DNA from: Opisthocomus hoazin
Lineage: Eukaryota; Chordata; Aves; Opisthocomiformes; Opisthocomidae
Assembly (NCBI RefSeq): GCF_030867145.1
Contig: NC_134454.1
Span: 47,072,320-47,136,319, forward strand
DNA length: 64,000 bases
Direction: 5' to 3'
The notes under the pieces: model-generated
The model's database searches: none
What the model saw: the letters and a program-made list of their open reading frames with translations, nothing else
Told to the model about the DNA's origin: nothing
Part shown: one piece after another, positions 1-11,420 of the stretch
Numbering within the stretch: position 1 is the stretch's first letter
Layout of the letters: the number at the start of each line of letters is the position of its first letter
Made by a program: the position numbers and the translations under genes

Positions 1-3000
1 ATAGGGGAATCTTGTAACAGTGATCTCTTTCGTTGCTAAGACAACTGTCAAGTGACTTAAAAACTCTTGTCAAGGGAAGTAGGAAAGCTTCTATAGGGCA
101 AAGGATGGGGGAGCAGGAAAACATTGTTGAGGTACAGACATTTACAAGCAGAATGAGAGGTCGATGAGTAGACCAGAAGATGAGAGTAGAAAAGTTTATT
201 ATCAGAGAATGAAAAAAGAGAACAGAAAGAAAATTCTACAGAAATGAAAATGCTTTTGACATGCTTAGAGGAAAATCAGTCAAAGAAGTTATGGAAAGCT
301 TTCCACGCATCTAGTTAGACTGCACAGGAGACGAAAAAGGAGGCAAAACAGTGTAGGCTGAAGCAGCTGATCAACACTATCATCAGACCAGTAGGGACGT
401 TACTGAAGCTGGGAACACACTTAGTAGGGAAAAGACCTCTAGATGAGGTGCTACGGATAAAAAGGTAAGAAGGTTTTACAATACCAAAACAAAACCTCTG
501 ATGATAAATGAGAAGATGGGATGAGTTACTATACTCAAAGCTGCTTTTAGATTCCCTCTTACTAAAACGACAGATTACTGTACCAGAAGTTACGCTCAAA
601 GGTTTGGTGTTAAAGGTAACAGGAAGCCTTACTGTGCAGTGAGATTGTGCATTGCTTTATCACAGAGGTTAATTATTTGTATAACAATTATTCTTCCTCA
701 GAAACAAAGCGCACAGGACTGAACCTTGACTCAAACCTGGTGACATATCTTTCAGAACAGAAGGCCACTGCTGGGTCTATTCAAAGTGTTTTAAGATACA
801 CAGCTTTCAGTACATACTGTTTTTATCTATTCTTGACTTGATTTTTTTTTAATGGGTAAGAGTTTCAGTACTCAGTTACTCAACAGCAGTGCGAGAATGC
901 AGCTAGTTTCAAGAATGGAGCTGGTAGTATTTCAGCAGAAATTCCTAATTGAACTCAAAACTATGCACTACTTTACCTAACTTGTTTCATACCTGTACGA
1001 ATATGAGACACTAGACTGACCTGTCAACAGAAGTGAAGCTAGATCTATGCCTTGTGTAACACCTTAATTCCAAAGAGGTGTGGTTTGAGCCTACAACTGT
1101 ACCCACCAACCCATCAGCACAACTCTGACAAATGCAAACAGAAGATCCCCCCACACCCATCTCTCCACCCAGTGCTGAAAAAAGAAGTTGTCATCAGATA
1201 ACAGTTACTCAGCCACTGCAGAAGATCCTTCTAATGCTGCAGTCCTTCCATAAACCTTCTGGGTTTCTGACTGGGATAAGGGGATGAAGAGAGATTGTAT
1301 TTCACATAATGTCTTCAAGATTGTTTTGTATTTCTGTGAGCTGACAATTTCTTTAGGTGCCAAGAAGCAAATAAAGGCTTATAAAAGACTACCAACTCAG
1401 AACAGATGCCCAAATGGAACTACTAGGAGATACAGAGTGATGTTAGGACGTACTGAGGCTACATTCTCATTGTGTCTTTTTCAGTACTGTCTCTTGGTGT
1501 CACGGAAATTCAGCTATTTGTACTCACTTTTTGTTTTCACCAATGATCATAATCATGTTCCAAAACTCAGTGTACAGGTAGTCCCATAGAACAGACTGGA
1601 TTTGTTCTCTTTCCACTAACCCTTGTCTACTTGCCATTTTCAAAGAAGCACTCCTGGATGGCATAGAAAGAGCACCACAGTCAACGAGAGTAATATTTTT
1701 GTGGCTGAACTACCCAGCGTTTACCAAGAATTCAGAGTGCACGTAGGAAGTTACTTGGCTGGTGAACACACTGTACATATAGCTATTCCACAGCATCATG
1801 TTTGCTTGCACATTTTTTTTCTGAAGGATAAAACACAAATATCATATCTACCTTTCAAGAAATAGTCATTTCTCATGAAGACTTCAATGGTGATAACAAT
1901 TCAAAGTTCAATGGATCCTTAACTGAACTGGCAGTAGATATATGGCCAGAACATCTTAAGTGTGAACTTGCATCTCTGTCCTTCTACAAAGGAAGATTAT
2001 TGCATATTAAACCACATATTTTGGACTTGCCTTACAACTTCAAGTAGTAGGATGCATTGTAATTGTCCAATACGAAGGTGACAGATAGGTGAATTACCAT
2101 TGCCAGACCTGCATCCAAGCGATAAGTGTAGCTAAGAGACAGAAGATGGTATTTTGGCTACTGCTATTTCCTGTGAATAAAGAAAAAATATTCCTCACAT
2201 ACATTTATAACACCCTCTCTTTTTCCATCTCTAATGAAGTGCTGATGTGCCCAGAAAAATCTCTCAGCCATAGACTTCCTTGTATTAATTACCAGCAGTT
2301 CTAATGGAAAATTAGAAGCGGCATAAGAACAGCTGATCTCTCACGGATGGAGGAAAACAAAAATCAGCATGCACAAATTTCAGCCACGAGGCAACAACAC
2401 TTGCTTGGGTTCTTACACAATTTTGTAGCACATCTTCAGGCTTCCCTGGACAAAGAGACAGGTCGCTGAAGCTCCAGCACAAGAGGAGATTTTAGACAGT
2501 AAATGGGTGACATAATCAGAATTAACTTGGGTTTACATCACAAGTAATACATTAAAAGATTCAACTGTCAGTCTCCGAGGGACTTTATTGAGTGGATGGG
2601 AAAGGAAGACAGACTTCAGCATTTTTAGGTTTCTTCTAGTGCAATTACTAAACTTTCTACTTGCTTGACTTTAAGCTTACCATAAAAGGCCCCCTCCTTT
2701 TCTGTACAGAGATTTAATCCTCAAGTGATGTATCCCTTTTTATGCAAACCTAAAACCAGTCCAGTAGACACTGCAGCAGCTAATACTTAAGTCATATATA
2801 CCCAGTGCAAGAGTCGCCCTCCCTAAAAGCTTTAGAAAAAAAAGTAACTGGGCCAACATCAGCTCAACAAATCCAATCTTCAATCTGTTCCTTTATCTGC
2901 TTGCACATTCTTAAGTTAACCTATATTTAACTTGTGGCTCCAAGTTTATCATTTATTTATCCATCTTGTGAGTAAACAATCTCATTCTAAAATTGGTTTC

Positions 3001-6000
3001 TTGAAAATCCTAACCATATTATTTCTATTAGTGTTCATGATGATTTAGAAAAAAAGGCAGATAACTCACAATTTTAATGCTTCCTTCTGTGATTTACAGA
3101 GTGTAAAGTAGAAATCCTCAGCCTTTACCAGTTCTGTTGTTTTTATAATGTCTTCCTACCTTTGGTTCTTTAAGAAACTAATATTCGTCACAGAAAAACT
3201 GACCTAAGCAAAAATTAAGGATCTATATGGAAAGAGTGGTGACGTTTTGAGGCAACAGAGCATATATTAATTGTTTTAAAAAATAGAGATTGTATGTACC
3301 AAAAATCTTTAATGCTCTCATACAATATTCCCCAAACCTCTGTTGCTTCTGCTTAAACAAACACAAGACACTGAGACACCACAGGAAATTATTTTTATGC
3401 TATGAAGTGTACTCAGCATGACTAGGTAGAGACACTACAGAATTTTCCTAATGGTCAAGATCTCAAAAAAATTACCATCGCAACTGACACTAATTAGTGC
3501 CCTTACTGGCAGCCTGAGAAAAGAGACCAAGGCTTAGTCAAGCACAGCTACTAATCCTTGTCCCTGGAGAAAGTCCCTCTGGGTCAAAGTTGCTATATAT
3601 TAACTGGACTGTATGGGCAGGCTTGCATTGCCACGGCCTTTTTTACATCAGCGCAGCCAGTATGTTTCTGTCTTTCATGTACTTTTTAAAGAGCATCTGT
3701 GAAAATGGAGGTGTGTCCTAATCACCTAAGTTGTACTGAAAGAGGAAGAAAGCAGGAATATTTTGAGAGTATAACATTTAAAAACGTTAAATACTACTGT
3801 GCATGCTCTAAAAAGTAACGGAACACATCGTTTCAAACCAGGTGAAGCCAAGACTAGATTAGTGTGGTGCAGTAATTCAGAGATGACAGACAGGCATGGG
3901 AAGAAAACTGTCCACTGGCTGACTGGGAGATACCAGTCACATTACTGAAGCTTAATTCAGTCAAAAGAACTGCAACCCTCTGTTACCCTTTAAGTCCCTG
4001 AAAACGTAATTAAAATCGGAACAGACCAGCCACAAGTATGCAAATCATAGCGTCTTTCAAACACTGGGGTGTTACCCACCAGAGATTACACAACTCTGTG
4101 CGTAAAATGCTTTATAATCTAATCCAGTGCACCTTTACGGATTTTTTTTCCAACTTCTACTAATTCCGGGTAAAGACAACCATCTTAAGAAACATTGTGA
4201 TCCTTCATTCTACATTAAATACAGCCCACTAAAACAAACGCTTTTGAGACATCTGGAAAAAAATACTTCACGCTTGGCAAAATTACAACGAAACCCGGTG
4301 CTGTTTGAGACTTTCAGATATATCAACACAGACTTTACCAAATTAATCTCAACTCTGACTAACAAGACCTGTAACATTCACTGCTTGAACCTGTTGACTT
4401 TCACCAGCTAGAGAGGGGGTGCTGCTCTGGAGCCAGCTGTGTGGACAGTACAAAACCCCACCTCACCCTGAAGTAAGTCCACTGTTCCTAAATCCTGCAG
4501 GCAAGTTTCATGCTCCGAGGCCAGCCGTAATTTCTGTGCCCAAGTTCAAAGCAATTGATAAAACTTTTACTTAATACAGTGAAAAATGTTCTAAGTCATC
4601 CACTCTGCTTCTCATTATCTAAAAATATTTAATGATGGCATCCGAATTATCTTAGATTTGCAATGAGTTCTACAAGGAATTTTAAATAATTACTCCTTTG
4701 TTGTCCTTTCTCTCCACCAGCCCCTTCTATTAGAGTTCCTTTTAACGTAGTTTTTATAAAGATGTATGGCAAAAATCGAAAAGAATCTTCTTGATTAGAC
4801 AACTTTCAACTACATTAAGCTTCCACAGTTTAGCACAGAACTTCTAATAACAAAGATGTTGCATTTCTAAATAATGTATATATTTAGCTTTCTCAGGACT
4901 TAGTAGCGGACTTCAATATTCTTGATTTGGATTTTTGTTCTTTCTTTTTTTCTTCTATTTGATTACACAACACTTGCTCCATCTAGTGGCACTTTCTTAA
5001 GGTAGAATAAAAAAAAAAAGCCCACACAATGTCAAGAAGTATAAAATGCAGTATGTAGGAATAGAAATCTCATATCAAAATCAGGAATGTTTTCATTCAG
5101 ATAATTTGGCCTGTTTTGTAAATTTTCCCTTTAACAACTACACAGAAAGAAGTAAAATACATATGACAACTTTTTATCCTTACCACAAAATAAAAAGATA
5201 AGGTACTACGGGGTAAAAATTCATTACAGCATTCTGTACAGTATCCTTAGCAAATACTTGAAAACAAATACTTAATTTTTTAACTCTATGAAGATATATC
5301 ATAACCTGCTTCAACATACTGATTAGCATCTTAAAATAATCTACTTCATCAACAAAAGTCCTTACCTTGCTGACCCATCCAGCTTTAGTTGGCTGGTGGT
5401 GTCTTTTTAGCTGGGCCTATTACCTGATAACACTGCTTCAGATACACAAGGGAGAGGTTATTCTTAAACTGATTACATTGACTGCACGATGAGCAAAAGC
5501 TCTTCTGGCCCAGCTTTGTCTCACAACAGTCTCCTAGCAAGCATCTGCCGGAAAACCTGTAAATTATTGTTCGATGGCAATAACTGAAGTGCTAATGGCT
5601 GGAGATCGCTGTTTCAGGAATCTTTTTATTTATTTTTTAAAAAAAGATCTTCCACATTAGGTACCAGATGTACTTTTTCTTCCCATGTGATAAAAGTAAT
5701 CATTATTGCAAAAGAAATTATCAGGTGTTGAGGGCACAGTCATTTTTTTTTTTAGTATTTTCTGCAACAGACTGCTCTGAAGAAACACAGGATTCATATT
5801 AACATATCTGTACTCTTCTCGGTCAATTGATCTTCTCTCTTCTTCTCTGCTAGAAAACAGCAGAGAAGTATTACCTACAATACTGGAGAAGTATTACCTA
5901 AAATTCCGAACTTGAAATCCATCGTTCAGTGTTATGTATTTTGGCAAATTGGATTAGTCAATAGATTTCTTCATATCTGCTTCCCCATCTTTAATATGCA

Positions 6001-7378
6001 CTAGTCATTGTAGAAACTGGTGTTTGAACAGCTATTGAAACTGACTGACACCAAAGTCTTCTCTAGTTTTCCTAAAGTAAGCCAAGATGCAAGTTTACCT
6101 AACTCAAAGCTTTAAGAAATTTGAGAAAGGCTAACTACTTCACGTAAAAATGGGATTTTATTTAGCTTGGTTTCAACCAATGCCATTTTAGTTTCACTTG
6201 TTCATATGATATGTTAAGAGAAAATGAGGGCTACTGGGTTGAATAAACAGATTACTGAGGAAGGTGACCGTAGAATATCATAAACAATACACCATTTTAC
6301 AGACACATTCATGTCCCTCCCTGACCCCTCTACGCCAAAGCAAAACATGCCTTTCTGTTTGCACACTATACTGTGCTCTGTGGGTTGAGGAGAGACAAGA
6401 ACTCCAAACACACATTTCAGTGAACACCTGACCAGCCAGTTCAGTTCAAGTGCGTGCCATTGTGCAGCAATTAGACAATAGATCCATCAGTTAGAAAATA
6501 CACCCTTAAATGCTGCCTGCCAGGTGCCAATTCTAACAATTCACAGTATACTATTCCACCCCATTGAGTACTGTGACACTTCTTAAAGTAAATTATTGTA
6601 AAGTGTAGCTACCTTTTCAGTCCAAGTTCAGCTACTCTGAGTTTACTGAGCCAAAAATATTACGCTTGATTGCCTTGGGGATATCACACTCAAATTATGT
6701 TCACAGATTCCTAGAAATCCTAGCATGCTGCAACCACTACAGGCAATAACAGTCTTTTGTTTACCATTTGTAACAATTGTAAATTTTTTTCCAAAACCTC
6801 GCACTTTTTGTTTTACTAGGTAACAAAATAACTGAAAAATACAGTGACACAAAAAGAGATGTATCAGTCAGAAGATTACAACCAGGAGTATTCTTCAAGT
6901 CTGCAGCTAAATTAAAAAAAAATATTGTTTGGGGCTTAACACAATTTCATTTTCCACTTCTTTGGTGTCAGAAAGAGAAGTTTTAAGCTAAAAAATGCAC
7001 TGTTCTAAATCAAAACAAAGGAAAAAAACACCTGAAAAGACAGACATCAAAAGATATCTTTTCCAGCCACAAACGGTACCAGAACCAGTACATCAGGTGT
7101 AAATTCCGATATTCCTTTTGCCTGGTGATCAGAAGATTTAGTTTTAAGTGACTGTAAGATGGGAGAATGTTCCAGACACCCAGCTACAACACACAGCATC
7201 TCTGCTGGAGCCTGCATGAGTATCTATGCATTAGCAGAGAAACTGCAACTTGAACATCCTTCTTGTCGATGAAACAGGGAATGGATACAAGTAGACAAAC
7301 ACATTTTCCTCCATTGCAATGAATATTTTACGTAACACAGAAGAATTTGAGAAGGACAGCAAGAGATACGCCACAAAA
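1..7378. other. AT-rich region without recognised genes
   Basis: No reading frame here looks like a conserved protein. The open frames are short (about 100 codons or fewer), lack recognisable motifs and have the AT-rich composition of the surroundings. No CR1 tail, LTR end or RNA gene was seen. The only local structure noted is a small hairpin with a 23-base duplication near 5.85 kb, listed separately. Ancient, very diverged repeats or conserved regulatory elements could be present but cannot be recognised by reading alone. Confidence 0.6.
5842..5908. repeat. Short hairpin overlapping a 23-bp tandem duplication
   Basis: Ten-base perfect arms (cttctctgct at 5842-5851 and agcagagaag at 5859-5868) enclose a 7-base loop. 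The right arm overlaps the first copy of a 15-base block (gagaagtattaccta, 5863-5877) that recurs at 5886-5900, a 23-base period. Probably a slippage product; no function is implied. Confidence 0.6.
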
Positions 7379-7470
7379 ATCACAGAATCACACAGAATCA
7401 CAGAATAGTAGGGGTTGGAAGGGACCTCTGTGGGTCATCTAGTCCAACACTCCTGCCGAAGCAGGGTCAC
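7379..7470 (-). other. CR1 3' UTR with cUUCGg hairpin and tail repeats
   Basis: After the ORF2 stop the minus strand contains a 14-base perfect stem-loop (positions 7452-7465): five base pairs closed by C-UUCG-G, an unusually stable tetraloop class. It is followed by the conserved block around 'gatgacccacagaggtccc' and by imperfect ATTCTGTG units. CR1 reverse transcriptases are known to recognise the 3' end of their RNA; the hairpin is a plausible part of that signal, which is inference. The identical hairpin occurs in two other copies in this window (14845-14858 and 31311-31324). Confidence 0.8.
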
Positions 7471-10344
7471 CTACACCAAGCTGCACAGGACCTTGTCCAG
7501 GCGGGTCTTGAATATCTCCAGAGAAGGAGACTCCACAACCTCCCTAGGCAGCCTGTTCCAGTGCTCCGTCACCCTCAGAGGGAAGAAGTTCTTCCTCATG
7601 TTCAGATGGAACTTCCTGTGCCTCAGTTTGTGCCCCTTGCCCCTTGTCCTGTCACTAGGCACCACTGAAAAGAGCTTGGCCCCATCCTCCTGACACCCAC
7701 CCTTCAGATATTTATAAGCATTTATACGGTCCCCTCGCAGCCTTCTCTTCTTCAGGCTGAACAAGCCCAGTTCCCTCAACCTCTCCTCGTAGGGGAGATG
7801 TTCCAGTCCCCTCATCATCCTCGTAGCCCTCCGCTGGACTCTCTCCAGTAGCTCCTCATCTTTCTTGAACTGGGGAGCCCAGAACTGGACACAGTACTCC
7901 AGATGAGGCCTCACTAGGGCAGTGTAGAGGGGAAGGAGATTCTCCCTCGACCTGCTGGCCACACTCTTCTTGATGCACCCCAGGATCCCATTGGCCTTCT
8001 TGGCAGCCAGGGCACGCTGCTGGCTCATGGTTAACCTGTCGTCCACCAGGACACCCAGGTCCCTCTCCGCAGAGCTGCTCTCCAGCAGGTCCACCCCAAG
8101 CCTGTACTGGTGCATGAGGTTGTTCCTCCCCAGGTGCAGGACCCTGCATTTGCCTTTGTTGAACCTCATCAGGTTCCTCTCTGCCCAGCTTTCCAGCCTA
8201 TCCAGGTCACGCTGAATGGCAGCACAGCCTTCTGGTGTATCTACCACACCTCCCAGTTTGGTGTAATCAGCAAACTTGCTGAGGGTACATTCTAACTCTT
8301 CATCCAGGTCGTTGATGAAGAAGTTAAACAAGACTGGGCCCAGTACTGACCCCTGGGGGACACCACTTGTCACCAGCCTCCAACTAGACTCAGCGCCGCT
8401 GATGACAACCATCTGAGTTCTGCCATTCAGCCAGTTCTCTATCCACTTCACCGACCACTCATCCAGCCCACACTTCCTCAGCTTCCCTAGGAGGATATCA
8501 TGGGAGACTGTGTCGAAAGCCTTGCTGAAGTCAAGGTAGACAACATCCACGGCTCTCCCTTCGTCTACCCAGCCAGTCATGTCATCGTACAAAGCTATTA
8601 GATTGGTCAGGCATGATTTCCCCCTGGTGAATCCATGCTGACTACTCCTGATAACCTTCTTTTCTTCCACTTGCTTGATGATGGCCTCCAGGATAAGCTG
8701 CTCCATCACCTTTCCCGGGATGGAGGTGAGGCTGATCGGCCTGTAGTTCCCTGGGTCCTCCTTCTTGCCCTTTTTGAAGATTGGAGTGACATTGGCTTTT
8801 CTCCAGTCCTCGGGCACCTCTCCTGTCCTCCGGGACCTCTCAAAGATGATGGAGAGTGGCTCAGCAACGACATCCACCAGCTCCCTCAGCACTCGTGGGT
8901 GCATTGCATCGGGGCCCATGGATTTGTGGACATCCAGATCACTTAAGCGATCCCTCACACAGTCCTCCTCGACCAAGGGAAAGTCGTCCTCTTTCTAGAC
9001 CTCTTCTCTTACCTCCGGGGCCTGGGATTCCTGAGGGCCAGTCTTAGCACTGAAGACTGAAGCAAAGAAGACATTCATTAGCTCTGCTTTCTCCGCATCC
9101 TCCGTCACCAGGACACCCGCCTCATTCAGCAGCGGCCCCATATTGTCCCTAGCCTTCCTTTTGCTGCTGATGTAGTTGAAGAAGCCGTTCTTGTTTTTGA
9201 CATCCCTTGCCAGCTTCAATTCCAGGTGAGCCTTGGCCTTCCTCGTCACATCCCTGCATGCTCTCACCACGTTTCTGTACTCTTCCCAAGTGGCCTGCCC
9301 CTCTTTCCACATTCCATGGACCTTTCTCTTCCGCCTGATCTCTGCTAGAAGCTCCTTGTTTAACCATGCAGGTCTCCTGCCTCCTTTGCTCAATTTCTTT
9401 CTCAGGGGGATGCATTGCTCCTGTGCATGGAAGAAGTGTTGTTTAAACAGCGACCAGCACTCATGGACCCCGCTGCCTTAGAGAGCCCTGGCCCACGGGA
9501 TTCCTCCCAGTAGCTCCTTGAAGAGGGCAAAGTCAGCCCTCCTGAGGTCCAGGGTTTTCATCCTGCTTATCGCCCTGCTTCCTCCACGCAGGATCCTAAA
9601 CTCGACCATTTCATGGTCACTGCAGCCGAGTCTACCTCCAGCCTTCAAATCCTCCACCAGTCCCTCCTTGTTTGTTAACACAAGGTCCAGCTGCGCGCCC
9701 TTCCTTGTTGGTTCCTCCAACACTTGCATCAGAAAGTTATCATCGATGCTCTGTAGGAACCTCCTGGATTGCGCCTGCCTAGCTGTATGGTCTTCCCAGC
9801 TGATGTCAGGGTGGTTGAAGTCCCCCATGAGAACCAGGGCCTGTGACTGTGAGGCTGCTTGCAGCTGCCTGTAGAAGGCCTCATCAACCTCCTCCTCCTG
9901 GTCAGGTGGCCTGTAGTACACACCCACTGTAATGTCACCCTTATGAGCCTGTCCCTTAATTCTAACCTACAAGCTTTCAACTCGTTCCTCATTTGCCCCC
10001 AGGCAAAGCTCAATGCATTCCAGTTGCTCCCTCACATATAGAGCAACTCCCCCACCTCTCCTTGCTGGTCTGTCTTTCCTAAAGAGTCTGTAGCCATCTA
10101 TGACAGCATGCCAGTCATGTGAGTTGTCCCACCACGTTTCTGTGATGGCGACCAAGTCGTAGCCGTCCTGCTGTATAATGGCTTCCAGCTCCTCCTGTTT
10201 ATTGCCCATGCTACGTGCATTGGTGTAAACACACTTGAGCTGGGCTGTCAATCTCACCCCTGGCCTTGGCACGCCAAGCCTAGGCTCATCCCTAGTGAGC
10301 TGGGCAATATCCCCTTCCCCCTTCGAACCTAGTTTAAAGCCCTC
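7471..10344 (-). pseudogene. CR1 ORF2: AP endonuclease plus reverse transcriptase, with three nonsense codons
   Basis: ORF2 nicks the target and copies element RNA into DNA by target-primed reverse transcription. The frame is continuous for about 958 codons (upstream in-frame TGA at 10345-10347, terminal TAG at 7471-7473) with no frameshift, but is broken by TAG at 9967-9969, TAA at 9478-9480 and TAG at 8995-8997. Counting from a GTG at 10270-10272, the endonuclease shows YTNARS (Asn18), ITETWW, MGDFNHPDISW and a GCSDHE block, so its key residues look intact. The reverse transcriptase shows a YRPISL block, motif A ([13 protein letters not shown]) and motif B ([11 protein letters not shown]). 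Motif C reads FADY rather than FADD: codon 8263-8265 (residue 670) is Tyr where a catalytic Asp belongs. No ATG precedes the endonuclease Asn; the first is Met22, so the true start is unclear. The frame overlaps the end of ORF1 by about 16 bases. Confidence 0.93.
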
Positions 10345-11420
10345 TCAATGAGCCCTGCCAGCTCGTGGCCAAGAATTCTTTTTCCCCTTTGAGATAGCTG
10401 AGTTCCACCTGTCGCCAGCAGGCCCGGTGCTGTGTACACCTCCCCATGATCAAAGAAGCCAAAATTTGACTGATGGCACCAGTCCCTGAGCCACCTGTTA
10501 ACCAAGTGAGTTTTCCTGCCCCTTTCAGTGCTGTTCCCTGCCACTGATGGGATGGAGGAAAACACCACCTGCGCCCCTGATCCCTCAACCAGTCGCCCCA
10601 GTGCCCTGAAGTCCCTTTTGATGGCCTTGGGACTTCTTTCTGCTATCTCGTCCCTGCCAACCTGCATTACCAAGAGGGGGTAGTAATCAGAAGGCCTCAC
10701 CAGACCAGGGAGTTTCTTCGCAACATCCCTAACCCGGGCCCCAGGGAGGCAGCAGACTTCCCTGTGGGATGGGTCCGGTCGGCAGATTGGGCCCTCTGTT
10801 CCCCTCAGAAGGGGATCACCTATGACAATGACCCTCCTTTTTTTCTTAGTTGAGGCAGTCATAATTCTTGGGGCTGTCTGACTCGTTCTAGGCAATCCCT
10901 TGGATGGAGCCTCACCTTCACCCACATCCTCTGTGGCCGGTCCCTCACGTTCCAGAGCCCCGTATCTGTTGCTTAAGGGCAACTGGGCCGGTGAGGGAGG
11001 CCGGGGGCAGATTTGCTTGCCCCCCCGAGCAGGGACCCGTTTCCATTCCCCCCCATCTCTTAGGCCCCCTCTTTCTGCTCGGTGGCAAGAGGGTAGGGGC
11101 TTCTCTGCTTTCTGTGGAGCCGCCTCCTGCTGCCTCAGCCTCAGGGAGGGCAGGGTGCGGCTCCACCAGTCGATCTCCCTCTCACACTCCCGGATGCTCC
11201 TCAGCCTCTCCACTTCCTCCTTCAGCTCTGCCACCAGGCTGAGCAGGTCATTCACCTGCTCGCACCAAACACAGCAGTTGTCTCTGCTGTCCTCCAGTAT
11301 GAGCGCCAGGCTCAGGCACTCCCTGCAGCCAGAGACCTGGACACCTGCGTTCTTGCGTGGGGCCTCCATCTGGGTCCCCACACTCCTTCGAGCAACAGCT
11401 TTACCACGGGTGGTAACCAT
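10329..11420 (-). CDS. CR1 ORF1 protein: zinc-finger-like region, coiled coil and degenerate SGNH/GDSL esterase
   Basis: An uninterrupted 363-residue frame. I chose the ATG at 11418-11420 (MVTTRGK); the frame is open a little further upstream but only through non-ATG codons. Cys32, Cys35, Cys50 and Cys53 resemble the Cys-rich PHD-like zinc region of CR1 ORF1 proteins. Residues about 55-80 (LLSLVAELKEEVERLRS) form a leucine-rich coiled coil. From about residue 197 the SGNH/GDSL esterase domain known in CR1 ORF1 follows (VIGDPLLRG, CCLPGARVRDV, VVFSSIPSV). The nucleophile block reads Gly-Asp-Pro instead of Gly-Asp-Ser (codon 10812-10814, residue 203). The C-terminal Asp/His block reads GGTQLS where the family usually has DGxHLS (residues 338-341). 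The fold may remain but hydrolase activity is unlikely. ORF1 proteins are thought to bind element RNA or lipid. Confidence 0.9.
   Translation of the reverse strand: MVTTRGKAVARRSVGTQMEAPRKNAGVQVSGCRECLSLALILEDSRDNCCVWCEQVNDLLSLVAELKEEVERLRSIRECEREIDWWSRTLPSLRLRQQEAAPQKAEKPLPSCHRAERGGLRDGGEWKRVPARGGKQICPRPPSPAQLPLSNRYGALEREGPATEDVGEGEAPSKGLPRTSQTAPRIMTASTKKKRRVIVIGDPLLRGTEGPICRPDPSHREVCCLPGARVRDVAKKLPGLVRPSDYYPLLVMQVGRDEIAERSPKAIKRDFRALGRLVEGSGAQVVFSSIPSVAGNSTERGRKTHLVNRWLRDWCHQSNFGFFDHGEVYTAPGLLATGGTQLSQRGKRILGHELAGLIERALN

Noticed and set aside
7415..8295. Several plus-strand frames of 60-100 codons
   Set aside because: Shadows of the CR1 reverse-transcriptase frame on the other strand.
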